From Nectonema munidae (taxonomy: Eukaryota; Nematomorpha; Nectonematoida; Nectonematidae), in contig JAUIRK010000069.1 of assembly GCA_030549495.1 (NCBI GenBank), positions 1,354,001 to 1,418,000 of the forward strand: a stretch of DNA of 64,000 bases, written 5' to 3'. Below the pieces are notes generated by a model. It saw nothing but the letters and a program-made list of their open reading frames with translations. It did no database searches and had not been told where the DNA came from. Shown here piece after piece: positions 45,072 to 56,960 of the stretch. The position numbers and the translations under genes were made by a program. The first letter of the stretch is position 1, and each line of letters starts with the position of its first letter.

Positions 45072-46600
45072 TTCATATTTTGCTACCTCATACGTTGTTA
45101 CAAAAGTTATTACCTATATTTTGCAATTTGCACGATTTTAAATATTATATTTGTCAAATAATCAAAGAATCGAAAAATGTTCAAATCAAAAAATATTTAT
45201 TCTTTTTAAATATAACCTTGGCTCCCCTTACTTTTAAAATAAAAAGATAAACCTAGTCCTTAAATTAATTTTTATCAAATTATGCACATACGAAACTAAA
45301 AGTTAGTTCTAGATGCTAGTATATTACTGAAAAAATGGTAATACGCGTTATACAACACTAATTTTCAAAGCTCCATTGCTTAAATGTGCTTTATACACCA
45401 GAAAATATGGTGTCAATAAAATATAAAGAGGTTATATATATTATAAATAATTAAGCAAAATATTAAATTACTTAGGGGTATAATAAAAATTTAAACACTA
45501 CAAATTTTCTTCTTTCAAAGCTTTTTGTTTAATTTAATAAATCAATCAATCCAAAAGTGGATTTTTAATTTTTTTTATTAAATTATAAAAATTATACAAT
45601 ATTTTAATCGAAAACATGTCAGACTTTGATTTTAGAAAAAACAAGAGCATTGAACATTAATATTTATATCATTACAAAGTACAGTTATCTAAAATAGTAT
45701 AAATTGCTCTAGGTCTGTAGAACGTTTCCCAAATACTGTTCTTAGAGCATCTCTTTTCCAACAGATCCCATTGTTGCAAATAACAAGCCAAGAGTTCACT
45801 TTACCGTTTGCTAAAAGTAGATCAAGAAATAGTTAATTGAATTCAGAGCAACTGATGAGGATTGGTTTCTCGAGACACATTTTGTGTATCTTGACATTCG
45901 TAATCATTTGAGTTGGCCATGTCATTATTTATATTTAAAAGCGTGGATGTGGTACAGGAATATCATTTAAATATCCAAAAATACGAGATTCGTTGCCTTT
46001 CCTGTTGCGAGCTGCAAATAAATAAAATAAAATGACCAAAAAACAGATTTACAAATTTTTCAAAAAATAAATTTAAAGGACATCTTTAATATCTGGTAAG
46101 GATATGTAGCAATATATTGATATTTATATTATATCATTAAAAAGTCCAGTTATCTAAAAACAACAGTTCTTTAGATCTCTATACATCTTTGAAACGTGAA
46201 TATGAGTCCAAGAGCATTTTGCGTTTGCCCCAGGCTGAAATAGAAGTTGAACACCTAACACAACATATGTTAGAAGCCAAAATCTTTCTCCAATATATTT
46301 TAAAACATAAAACTCAATATAAAAATAAGGAAATAACCGACTTTTTGAGCCCCCTATCCAATATTATATATAATGGGAAATATCCGTTCAAAGAGGGGTA
46401 TCATGGTTAGTAAAGACACTCATTGTTGCTCAATCGATTTATAGGTAAATCATCATAATAAATATAACATTAGCGTAAACAAGTAAAAACGAAAACATGC
46501 ATTAAAAAGCAAAAACAAAACTTCGATTTTTTTTCGCTTGGGATGGCTTTTTAGCGGCATGGCTACATTGAAAGCTTTTCATCAGTATAAATTATAACAT
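45072..46600. other. AT-rich region with one unidentified open frame
   Basis: It starts with the right half of the duplicated block interrupted by the foldback element. A + frame at 46189-46410 (LPQAEIEVEHLTQHMLEAKI and IIYNGKYPFKEGYHG) reads like real protein but matches nothing I know. It has no acceptable splice context and may be a relic. Confidence 0.3.
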
Positions 46601-46606
46601 TTGAAT

Positions 46607-47175
46607 TCAACCAATTTTTTTTATCCCAATCAATAAGTGAGATGCAGACTTTAAAAGAAATTCATCTCTTAATACTTCTTCATGTAGCATCTTAATGAGA
46701 TTCGTAATTTTGTGTGACTTCCAATTTACATATAACTTGAATATATGATTTTTTGTTTCACATATATCATGCGTCCATAAGCTAGGAATACTTTGATTTT
46801 TTGACGAGGCACGAAAACATAAGCATAGATTTTTCAATTTCATTGTTCAAATATTTATGAATGTGCTCTCTAATTTTTTTTGAGATGTACTCAAATTGGG
46901 ATTGATTTGCTGCATTTGCTAACCCAGAATATGAGAAAAGTTTATGCAATTATTTAAAATCTTTATTTTTCAAAATGTTATTATTTTGGTAGTTCCTCTT
47001 TAAATTTTGTTCTAAATGCCCAGTGCATAAGGTATGGTAGCGTCCTTAAATCCATTACTGATACACTTAATTAGAGCTTTTTCTTCATCCGTTCAAATAG
47101 TAACACTTCATACTTCATGCAAATAAATTAGCCCTAAGAAACAAGGATTAACTGAAGTTGTCCTTAGAGCATCTC
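46607..47175 (-). mobile_element. Second MULE-like transposase relic
   Basis: On the minus strand: NPCFLGLIYLHEV, then TDEEKALIKCISNGFKDATI with YALGI-NKI. This is like the conserved TDGEKAL...FPdA.HL.C..H...NI block of a Mutator-like transposase branch. Later THDICETKNHIFKLYVNWKSH and LIKMLHEEVLRDEFLL correspond to the (T/S)N..ES.N..iK....YKk..lp.fi..m..lv..Q region. Stops and frame changes are present. This branch differs from the FLYWCH-type MULE at 24158. Confidence 0.55.
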
Positions 47176-48580
47176 TTCTCTTGAAGCAAGTTCTTCTCTT
47201 GAAACATGGAAGCTTTTTCCATGTTTCTTAAAAGAGCTTAAAAATGCTTTTTCATTTTTACATCTCAATATATAAAACGTCGAAGCCGGAGCCATAAAAA
47301 AAATATTTTCTTCGGAGCCACGAAATTTTGAGGCGGCTCCGAAGCCCTGATCGAAAAAAAAAGATTTTTTTTAAATTATTAAACCAAACACCATAATCAT
47401 CAATATATTTCTTAACATTATCCGACTATAAAAAAGTATTTTGAATCAAGCCAGTTGGTACAAGTATAGGTGATGAGACTAATTTCTTTTTAATAAATAC
47501 AAACCAATCCTTTTTAGAGAGAAATTCATCTCTTAGATTAATAAAATAATCACCGTGAAAAAATAGGCACAATAATCATGGTCTTTATTAATCATACTTG
47601 AAATATAGGATAAATCGGAAAAGTTTTATTCAGAGATTTCAGAAAATTTAAACATTCATAATTTTCAAAATAAAACAGACTTTTCAATATTTAATTGCGA
47701 TGAGGATTCATTGGAATGGGAATTCTGAATAACATGCTTATTTTTACTCATTAAAGTAGCAAAATGATTAGGAAGAATATTTGTTGATAGCGTAGAAAAA
47801 TCAGTATAAGTGAATAAAAAACATAAACAGTACTTTATGCACTTTTTAAAACTATAATTAAAAGGACATATTTTTGCATTCAAAATAAAATGAGCTGGAT
47901 TGGTAAAACTATTATAAGGAGGTACACTAATCTAATAGGTAGGTTATAGTAATGGTAGACAATGCACAAATAGCAAAAATATTTGACAAACCACCAAGAT
48001 AACATGTATCAATCAATGGATTCTTTATATCACAGACATTTTCAAATTCTGAGATGAAAATTGGAAATTAATTCTATACATGTCAAAAGTCTCAACAGAT
48101 CAGATTTTGATTAATTTATCGAAGAAAAAATTGGAAACAGAATTAAATAGACAATTTCTGTCTGAGATTGACTTAAGAGATACAAAATCGTTTCCAAAAA
48201 TTGATGCTTTTCATGGATACTTACTTCATCAACATCAAACATGTATAAAAGAATTTCATTATGGAACATAAGGTTCTTTTCTTATTTTTTTTTCTCTTTT
48301 TGCAATTCTTTTAAAAAAAACTAAATTCCTGTTCATTCAAATCCGCGCAATAATAATGCAATTTTACCACAAACAAGGCAAAATACACCTCCTTCTAAAC
48401 ACATATCATCACACCTTTCACAACGAAAAATTGAAAAAAAATCTAAAAAAACATAAACATACCAGTCGTGGTGTAGACTTTCTGAATCAAGACCAACTAC
48501 CTGAAAAAAGAATTGGCTTTAATATAATTATATAATTTGAAATGTTATAAGTTGAAACGAGAAGGGTAAAAATTTAGATT
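47176..48580. other. AT-rich region with transposon fragments
   Basis: At 47275-47351, GCCGGAGCC ... GGCGGCTCCGAAGCCCTG resembles the 3' end of a hAT element, but no partner end was found. The minus-strand reading upstream may be a remote 5' part of the MULE relic. Small open frames at 47665-47883 (-) and 48080-48271 (+) are not recognised. Confidence 0.3.
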
Positions 48581-48766
48581 GCATAAACAACCATCCTTGT
48601 AGCATGTAAAAAATTCTCATATCAAAAAAACCCTCCAAAATATTTTTTACTCTCATATGAAGAAAGATCATCTCAAAGTATTTTTTATGAAGGGCATAAA
48701 CACCATCCTTGTAGCTTGTAAAAAAATTTAATATTAAAAAAACCCCCCAAAATATTTTTTGCTCTA
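48581..48766. repeat. 113-bp-spaced imperfect tandem duplication
   Basis: GCATAAACAACCATCCTTGTAGC (48581) and GCATAAACACCATCCTTGTAGC (48694) start two copies of a ~73-bp block that ends CAAAATATTTTTT[A/G]CTCT. Confidence 0.75.
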
Positions 48767-49539
48767 TAGTTATTTTGACAAAAAACAATATAGTCAAAAA
48801 TTGAAGAAAAAAAATGAAATTTATTTTAAAAATAAAATTCTGAAACTCTTAAAGAGTATGTGCTCCATTTTCAGGATATATAAACTTAAACAATTTTAAA
48901 ACCAAGTCAATTGAAATTTTAAAAGTTTTAAAGCACCTCACCTAATCCTTACTCACTTTACAATCTAAACCAAATACCCAAAACAGTTCCCATGAAAAAA
49001 ATCAACCCTGAATTATTCTAATAATGTAGAACAATTATTACCTTAAAATATTTAGAGTGGTTGTTAGAGTAATCAAATTTTTTAATGAGATAAAAATTAT
49101 AGTGAGAAGATATACTTTTGTATGGTTTTGGAGTTAATAAATCTTATATTTCAATCATGGGATATAACTAGAAATGTTCACATTAATATAAAATTTATAT
49201 GAATCTTGAAGGAAAATAAATCGCCATATTATATTGAAAATAGAAATGGACGAAGAAATGATCTTCTTAAAATCGTAGAACATGGTCGTGTTACAGTTGA
49301 TAAGAGATCCTAAATCTGAAGTTGGAATCAAAATATACATATCAATCTAAAAAGAGAACATACCTTGAAATTTTTAATTTATTATTGCGGGAGCCAAGAA
49401 AATTAAACCTTTTTGAAAATATATTTTAAAAATAACATTATCTAACTCTAGCAATAAGCCTAAAAATCGTATTCTTTTTGCAAATTTATTTTAAAAATAA
49501 CATTATCTACCCTTAAGCCCAAAGATCTCTTATTCTTTT

Positions 49540-49760
49540 TCTAATACTTCGTTATAGTATCACTATAAGATAGAGATCAGTTAAAATTGCCTCGCAAAAA
49601 CACAATAATTTTTACCAAGTTGTTTTCCCATTTTTATTACTTTAAATCAAACAAGGAGCAATTATGGAAAGTATTAAATTAAAATCACAGCAAAATCCAA
49701 GTAATTGAAAGAATATTCAAATCCACAATGATTTTAACTCCGTTATCTCTCCATTATTAT
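49540..49760. repeat. Dispersed repeat, copy 1
   Basis: TATTCTTTTTCTAATACTTCGTTATAGTATCACTATAA and the following ~200 bp (CACAATAATTTTTACCAAGTTG, CAAGGAGCAATTATGG) match 60947-61165 in the same orientation. It is non-coding and of unknown class. Confidence 0.65.
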
Positions 49761-50455
49761 TATTATTATTTCAAATCAAGGACAGAACAAACTTTATTAT
49801 AAACAGTATCAAATTAAACACACCGCAAAGTCTAGCTAAATTTAATAAAATCTATCTTTAAAAAAATGAATTAACAGTAATTCATCCATTAAATATGAAA
49901 GTATAGTTAAAAAAAGTTATTAATATCAATGCAATATCATTTTTGTTGCGGTGTGTTTATTGGTGAAATAGTAAAAACTTGATTAACTTAATATTTTAAT
50001 GAATAATTATTAAAAATAGTTTACATATTCTAATTCAGTAAGCAATTTACAATGCTTTGATGTGTTATTTGACCTAACATTAGATAAATAGTTCATTTCA
50101 ACATTTGGATCATTGCATACTTTACACAATAATAATAATCGGTAATAAGGTAGATAAAAAAAGTTTTTTCGTAATACCTAGCGAGGAGTAAGTTATGAAT
50201 AGAATGTTAATGACACATTATTTAACCAAAAGTAGAATAGCGAAAAAAAACGTTGTCTTTAAAACTCTTGAAAACAAATTTTTAATCAATAATAATCGAT
50301 GATAAAAATAGAATTAAATAATACGAAGACAAACTTTAATATTTATCAAAAAATGGTATGCATATTAAATTCAGTATAAATTTTGACACATTTTGACGTA
50401 TTACACTTCATGTTTCGACTTAATTTGAGTGAAATAGTTTAATGTATCCCTTTGC
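49761..50455. other. AT-rich spacer
   Basis: An ATT microsatellite near 49754-49770. Nothing else was recognised. Confidence 0.5.
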
Positions 50456-50459
50456 TTAA

Positions 50460-50580
50460 CCCGTTAACGACCAAAATAATGAGACGATATCTAATGTAAA
50501 GCAGAAAATTTGTATTAAGGAGCTTTCATAAACAAAGACGATTTTATTTTTGTAATGTCGGCTATAGTCGACATTGGGCG
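50460..50580. mobile_element. piggyBac-like miniature element, TTAA-flanked
   Basis: Flanked by TTAA at 50456-50459 and 50581-50584. It starts CCCGTTAACGACCA and ends GACATTGGGCG. Other copies lie at 34168-34267, about 11555 and 56734 (reversed; CACGTTAGCGGCCA). The shared interior AAAATAAAATCG next to GTCGAC/GTCGGC supports one family. The TTAA target is the piggyBac signature; the relics at 12570 and 20760 show that such transposases once existed in this genome. Confidence 0.6.
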
Positions 50581-50602
50581 TTAATAATCCGATAATGACA
50601 AC

Positions 50603-50822
50603 CAGTGACGGATCTAGAGGAGGGGGGATACAAATAGAAGAAAGGATTTTATTAATTGATTTTTTTTAAATAAAACTTGTATTAAAATTTAATTTGAACT
50701 TTTAAATTTTAATCATACGTTTTTCGCATACTTCAACTTTAAAAAATACTTTTTACCTTGTCATTTTGTATATATATTTTCTTCATACCCCCCCCCACTG
50801 AAAATTCCTTCATCCGCCACTG
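50603..50822. mobile_element. hAT miniature element with perfect 8-bp target duplication
   Basis: It starts CAGTGACGGATCTAGAGG and the reversed end is CAGTGGCGGATGAAGGA. ATGACAAC flanks both sides (50595-50602 and 50823-50830). G-rich and C-rich tracts lie just inside the ends. 220 bp, non-coding. It sits 18 bp right of the piggyBac-like element. Confidence 0.85.
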
Positions 50823-50830
50823 ATGACAAC

Positions 50831-53332
50831 TAGGTATAAAGGTAGTTGAAGTCAAGCTGTAATCTTTTCATATTGAAGTGTAACAATACAAAAGCAAAGA
50901 TTTATGCATGCATCGATGATACATCAATAATAAATGTCAATAGTAAACACGAACCAAGATGATTTAGAGTTGTAAGAATCAATATTAACTTCGTTAGAGA
51001 GTTCATTCATCTATCCTGATCTTGTAGATACGATGAATAAACAGAAAGCAAGTAGAGATGCTTGATGAGTATCATAAAATATTAAATGCCAAATAATTTC
51101 AACAAACTCGAATATTTTAGAATAGGCATTTTCAATCATTAAATTGCTAGAAATTAAAAGATTTTGTAATTATGGGTGTATCGATTTGGCTGACCATAAG
51201 GCAATATTTTTAACGACTTTTGCAAGACACAAGCAAGAAAAATGCTTAGTTAGGTATAGGGGTCATTTAATTTTAACTTGGCAATATATGTTATAGGTAC
51301 TTAGAAAACCTACCTAACTAGTTTCATGCCAAAAGAATAGTGCGTTATTTTCTTAAAAAAACCTATCAACTCGTATTTTTACTGTTACGTTTTTGAACCA
51401 AATTTTGCATTGAAAGTATAGGGAGATCGTTAGATCGTGTCACATTACATCAAAATATTTTTTTAATTAAAATATGCATATATCCATCTCTATTTGTAGA
51501 AAATATTTTTGATATTTTTAAATAAATCAGCTTTTTAATTTTTCTGAGATTTGATATGTTGTACTTAGCACACTATTAGAAAATATGTTTTTTAATTAAG
51601 AAATTTTCATTAGAAGTTGATTTTCTGGGCTTCATCAAAAAAAAATCAAAATATATATTTAGATTTAGATATATTTTATGTCTAGCAAACGCCTCTTTCT
51701 ATACATGTCAGTTTCTTTTTGTTGTCCCACGTGATCTTGCTAGACCACTGATAGGTATGCTATAAGTATTAATATTGTATTTTTTCTATAAAATAGAACT
51801 GACTAATTATAGATACCTCAGTCTAAAAAATAAAAAGAGAATTTTATTACTAACTACATTTTAAGTAAAGCTTTATGTAAGTATAAATTTAATTAACATG
51901 ACAAAATAAAAATTTTTAAATAGAAACGTCTAATAAAATCAGGCTCATTAAATCATTATTGTTCATTAAATATCACAAATAAATTTCATCATTTTGGTTT
52001 TTTTAAAAAATTATACCCGTACATTTTTGACACTTCTTTCGAGTCCTAAAAAAATATGAACAAATTTATTAAAAAGAAATGCCAACAAAATAAATAAATT
52101 TAAAAAATTGTTTTAAGAAAGTTATCAGACAGCAAAAAGCACATTTCAACATAAATGTGATATCAATTCTATGGGTCCTCTCATTTCTGAGATAGAATTA
52201 AATAACACTTCATTAAAGAAAGTCATCATTGAAATAATTAAAGCTTGTAAATAAACGAATACCTTTCAGAGCTAAAAATTAAAAATAAAATCAGAAAGAT
52301 ATTTAAGAGTTTAAAATGAAGAGAATACAAAATTGTAAAAAATATTTTGTAAAAGAATAATATGCTTTCACAGATAAATAAAGTTTGATTATTTTATCAC
52401 GTTTGTAACACGCTATCGCAATCATGAAACACGATAGGTTGACTCTAGTGAATAAAAATATGGAGAGTATTAAAATATAAGGATTACCAGTTAGGCGCGA
52501 AAACTTCTTTTGGAAACAAAATTGCTAAAAAAAAATACAGAATATATATTGTAAATTTTAAGTTAATCCTCAAACTTAAAATAATATACTGTGAGTGAAG
52601 TAAGGAATTTAATTTCGCAAAATTAGAGAACATAACATTTTTGGGAAAATATTTGTGCTCTACAGGTAAAAAAACTAAATTTTTAAGGAAAAATATCTAA
52701 ACGTTTAGAAAATTTTATACAAAAATTTGTTTTGAACCAAAATTCGCGAAATTAAACATTTAGTATTAAAATTTTTTTGAATTTCCTTTATGAAAAATTC
52801 TAATTCAATTTAGAAAATGCGAAAGATTTCGTCGTTTTTTTTTGACTTCATAGTATATATAGTTTTTTTTAGAATTTTAGCGCGAGATAAACAAAAATAA
52901 TGAGAAATGATTATTAATTATATGATGGGTTATTGCTTCAAAAATGAAGTAAAATCAGATTTTACTCGATAAGGAAAGAAGACTTTATTATAGCATAATT
53001 TGACACTTGAAAACTTTCAAGTTCTAATTATATGCATAGTTTTGTAGTACCAAAAAGTTAGTAAAAGAAATTGGAGAAATAGGCGCAAAAAAGGAGAATT
53101 TATTTTATTATATCAAACAGCAGAATGGAATAATAAAAAAGAGTGAAACAAGGATAACTAAATATCTAAAAACTAAAACAAAAATGATAAGGTTTAAAAA
53201 TTAAACCCCACATTTAAAATCAATATCCAAGTAGCAAACTCAAGATTGCACAGCTTGTCGAGTCGTCAAAGAGTAACCTTTTAAACAAAGTTCACTAGGG
53301 ACCAACGATGATCTACATTCTAGATATAGATT
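50831..53332. other. Long AT-rich desert
   Basis: About 2.5 kb without a recognisable gene, RNA or repeat. Confidence 0.5.
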
Positions 53333-53670
53333 AGAGATGTCTCGGATATCCACAAAAATTTGTACATCCTAACATCCTCATCCAGGATCATTTACGTTTC
53401 TACATCCACATCCGAAATTTTCAAATACCTCTCTTTTTTCTATTTACTGCAAATTTTTTTTAAGAATTTTTACTTTATCCAAAATTTTTATAGCTAAGTC
53501 CCTATGATAACACAAATACAATCGCTCAAAATTTTTAAAAAGTATAAAACTCCAGTTTGCTTAGAATAGCAATTGATATCCACATCCGCTTCAGATAAAA
53601 AAATTAATTCTCACATCCGCATATGCTAGGATGTTAAATTTGATAAAAATTTCAAATCCGATACATCTCT
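53333..53670. mobile_element. Probable hAT-type miniature element
   Basis: The left AGAGATGTCTCGGATATCC and the reversed right AGAGATGTATCGGATTTGAA are imperfect inverted repeats. The interior repeats ACATCC-type words (CATCCTAACATCCTCATCC, CACATCCGC). Flanking 8-mers TATAGATT and TATAAAAA match only partly. Non-coding. Confidence 0.45.
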
Positions 53671-54509
53671 TATAAAAATTATCTTGTCCATTGGAAATAT
53701 TATGATAATTAAACCAGATTAGATCGGCCAAAATGAAGAGCGGATGAAAAAGAAGGTTAACCTATGGCGACTTGTGTATAGATAATGTCGACTACTTGAA
53801 AATATCTTACCCAGACTCTTACCATTTTCGACTACTTGAAAATATAAAATACTGGAAAGTAATGCAATCTTATAAAAATGTATATCATTTTCTTAAGATA
53901 ACAAGAAACTTTTACAAGAAATTTAATTTTGGGAAATTAGAGAACAAAAATACTTTCGTTATAAATACTAAAACATAATTGAAATTACCTTTCATTATTT
54001 TGCATTTAAGAAATTATTAGATGAAATCCAATCCATTCAATTAGGTCATATAATTGTAGAATCTAAAAAAAGATAATAAAATTAACTGAATGTTATATCA
54101 TTAAGATTGAAATTATTTATTCATTAGTTAATGAAATCTGTAAAATAAAAAATTTAAAGAAAATTATGATGAAAAAGATTTTAAAAAATAGATTTAAAAA
54201 ATAAATATAATTCATATAGATTCCCACAAATTTCATCTTTTAAGTTTTACAATATCTATGTAAAAATATTACCTAAAGGATTTAGTGACACCCATCAAAG
54301 GAAATTAAAATTTTAAGCAGACGACAAATCTTAAAAAAAAATAGTGCTTGAAGGGTTAATTGAAAAAAGATATCGAAACACAATTTAACTTCATAGATAA
54401 ATGTACTTTTAACTATTATCTATTGACTCTGGGTGAAATTTATATATTTTGATGTTAAACAAGAAATTAACTAAATAGATTATGCATATCTTTTTCACTC
54501 AAAACATCT
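53671..54509. other. AT-rich spacer
   Basis: A low-complexity + open frame at 53772-53978 is probably chance. Nothing else was seen. Confidence 0.45.
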
Positions 54510-55700
54510 AATTAAAAAAGCAGGTCAGGACCTCTAATTCAAGAAAAAGCATTAATGGTAACTGAAAATTATAATTTAAATGATATTAACGTTTCTAATG
54601 ATTGACTATTCAAATTCTGCACTCGTCATAATAGTTGAGTGCAAAATTTGTGGTGAAAAAGCTGGTCTGGACTTAAAAATTTGTGAAGACTGGAAAAATA
54701 AATATCAAGTATCGTTAAAGAATATGAAAAAAAGACATTTATAATATGGACGAATTTAGATTATTTTATCAGGCTTTGCCTGATAAAAAGGTAAAGATTG
54801 TGCAAGAGGCAAAAGATCAAAAGAATATTTGACTGTGTCATTATGTTAACATGCTTGGTGAATTTGAACGTGTTCGTTCTTGTAATTGGGACAGCAGCGA
54901 AATCACGCTGTTTTCGAAAATTGAATCCTAAAAATTTATCGGTTTAAAGGAGATATAATTCTAAAGCTTGGATGACAAGTAAAACTTTTGAAGAGTGTAT
55001 AATTCATTTCGACAAATGTATGGAAAACAAAATCGTAGTCATTTCATTCATAGATAATGCTACTGCTCATACATAAGATTTCCCATTTTAAGTAATGTTA
55101 AAATAATTTTTATCCCTGCAAATACAACTCCTATAAGTCAATCTTTAGATCAAGGAATTATATCGCAAATTATAAAAAAATGTTGCTTCGTATAATTTTG
55201 AATAGAATGGATAATGAAAAAACTGCATAATGTCTAGTCAAAACAATTACAGTTTTGGATGCATGTGAATGGTTATATAAAACTGTGAAAGAATGCAATC
55301 GTTTATGGTATTAAAATGAGGCATTCTTCCAAGCAGGCAAAAACCCATAAATGAAATTGATGAATAAAACGATGTTGACAACGTCGCACCTTATCGAAGA
55401 GGTTTCTTCAGAAAAGAAAGGAAATTTTTTAGCAATGTTTTTAATAACAGAAGTAGTTGTATTGATGAAGTAAAAACAGATGAAGAACTACATAAAAATA
55501 TGGAAAAAATAATTAAACCTAACACAAAAAATATACAAGATTCAATTGAAAAAATAAAAGATGTAAAACTATTTTGTTTAGAAAAATACTATGGTGAAAT
55601 TTATCATCTTCTTTGCATGGTTGAACAAAAGTTTGAAATGAAACAAACACAAATTTATTCCCGTTTTACAACCAAAAGGACTTTTTTGAGAAAAGACTGA
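54510..55700 (+). mobile_element. Tigger/pogo transposase relic
   Basis: + strand reading traces in family order: SGPLIQEKALM (end of the CENP-B-type DNA-binding half), YEKKTF-MDEFRLFYQALPDKK with the first catalytic Asp near 54749, MLGEFERVRS, then VVISFIDNATAHT with the second Asp near 55053. PANTTPISQSLDQGIISQI follows with the third Asp near 55149, then ITVLDACEWLYKTVKECN and the C-terminal KPNTKNIQDSIEKIKDVK ... TQIYSRFTTKRTF. Several frameshifts and stops separate these blocks. The 5' HTH region is not recognisable. A terminus-like CCTCTATAATTCGATC ... GATTTAAGGAGG lies at about 55770-55825. Confidence 0.8.
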
Positions 55701-56729
55701 CCTTATTATACGTTTTCTATAAACTCCATCATTAAAAATTTTAATAATTTTTTTTATATAACTCGACTACCTCTATAATTCGATCATTTTTATAAAGTCA
55801 CTTTAGTGGTCGATTTAAGGAGGTCAAAGGAGTTGAAATCTACTTATTATGTATAACGAGCAAGGAAAAACAAAATTGTTTCTCTTATCTTCTTAACAAT
55901 GATTTTACTTTGAAAAAAGACAATAACTCAAAAAGAAAATCAGATCAATGATAAAGTTTATACAAGACATTCAACAAATAGATGAAATATGGCAGTGTTT
56001 TTGAACATTCTTGATATGTGTGTTGTAAACTTCTTTCTCTTGTCTAAAGATTTTTGTTGTATTTGGCAGAGAATCTTACAATTAAATATAGAAATAAAAA
56101 AAATTGAATCTTGTTTCACTTACAAGATTCAGAAACGCTTTCACTTCACAAAAAACGTTGCTTTCTCTCCAAAAAAAATAAATAAAACCAAATGTGTCAA
56201 TTTAGTATACATAATTTGTTCTAAAAATATATGTTCTACCCTTATGAATAAAGGTATGTTTTTATTTTGTTAGTTTATATTTTCTGTTTATAAAATTAGT
56301 TTCAGTGAAAGTAAGTGTGAAAAGAAAACCATGACAACATGGTATTTATTTATAAAGAATAGATAGATACTTATAAGGGAAATTATTAATTTTTTTAAGA
56401 CTGAGCATTATATACAGAAAAATAAGTATAATTATATTAAAAAATTGTCACTTTTGGTCATTAAAGTTTTAAGCTGGTTGTTGTAGGGTTAAATAGTATA
56501 AGTAAGTAAATTCAAATAAATTTAGAAATGATACTATAACACTATTCAATTACACAAAAAACTCCATATTTTATGTCCAAATCCAATATTTTGAAAACAC
56601 TTATTCAAGGTGAGGTTATTCTAAGGTATAAATATAAAATATATTCATTGGGTTGAAGATTTCAGCGTTGATAGACAAAAGTTTAAAAAATAAAGTTAGT
56701 GCTTACAAATGATAAAGTAAAAAATCCCC
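55701..56729. other. Tigger 3' flank and AT-rich spacer
   Basis: It includes the probable terminal region of the Tigger element to about 55825. A + open frame at 55989-56273 looks random. Confidence 0.4.
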
Positions 56730-56733
56730 TTAA

Positions 56734-56825
56734 CACGTTAGCGGCCAGAGTCGACTTTACAAAAATAAAATCGTTTGCGTTTATATCAATGCTCTTTATT
56801 GTTTAATAAAGTAGAAAAAATAGTT
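56734..56825. mobile_element. piggyBac-like miniature element, reversed partial copy
   Basis: Preceded by TTAA at 56730-56733. It starts CACGTTAGCGGCCAGAGTCGAC and carries TTTACAAAAATAAAATCG, the reverse of the right end of the element at 50460-50580. Its other end merges into the SINE at 56826. Confidence 0.5.
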
Positions 56826-56960
56826 AACTTTGGAGTGTTTTAATCAATAAGGCGCAATGGCATTGCTTGTTGAACTATTAGGAAGGAAAACTTAGAGCTT
56901 AATCGAACCCAAGACCTTATAAAATTGAAACTAACTCTAACCTACCTTACTCATGCCCTC
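56826..56960 (-). mobile_element. tRNA-derived SINE, copy 3 (old)
   Basis: A more diverged copy of the family at 8996 and 16253. On the minus strand GGTCTTGGGTTCGATTAAGC keeps the B box, and the tail reads GCCTTATTGATTAAAACACTCC. Confidence 0.65.

Noticed and set aside
47275-47351. hAT 3' terminus (GGCGGCTCCGAAGCCCTG)
   Set aside because: The partner 5' terminus is not visible and the upstream coding relic is MULE-like, so no element could be bounded.
55989-56273. 94-codon + open frame
   Set aside because: Low-complexity Lys/Phe/Ile-rich composition, as expected by chance in AT-rich DNA, without splice or family support.
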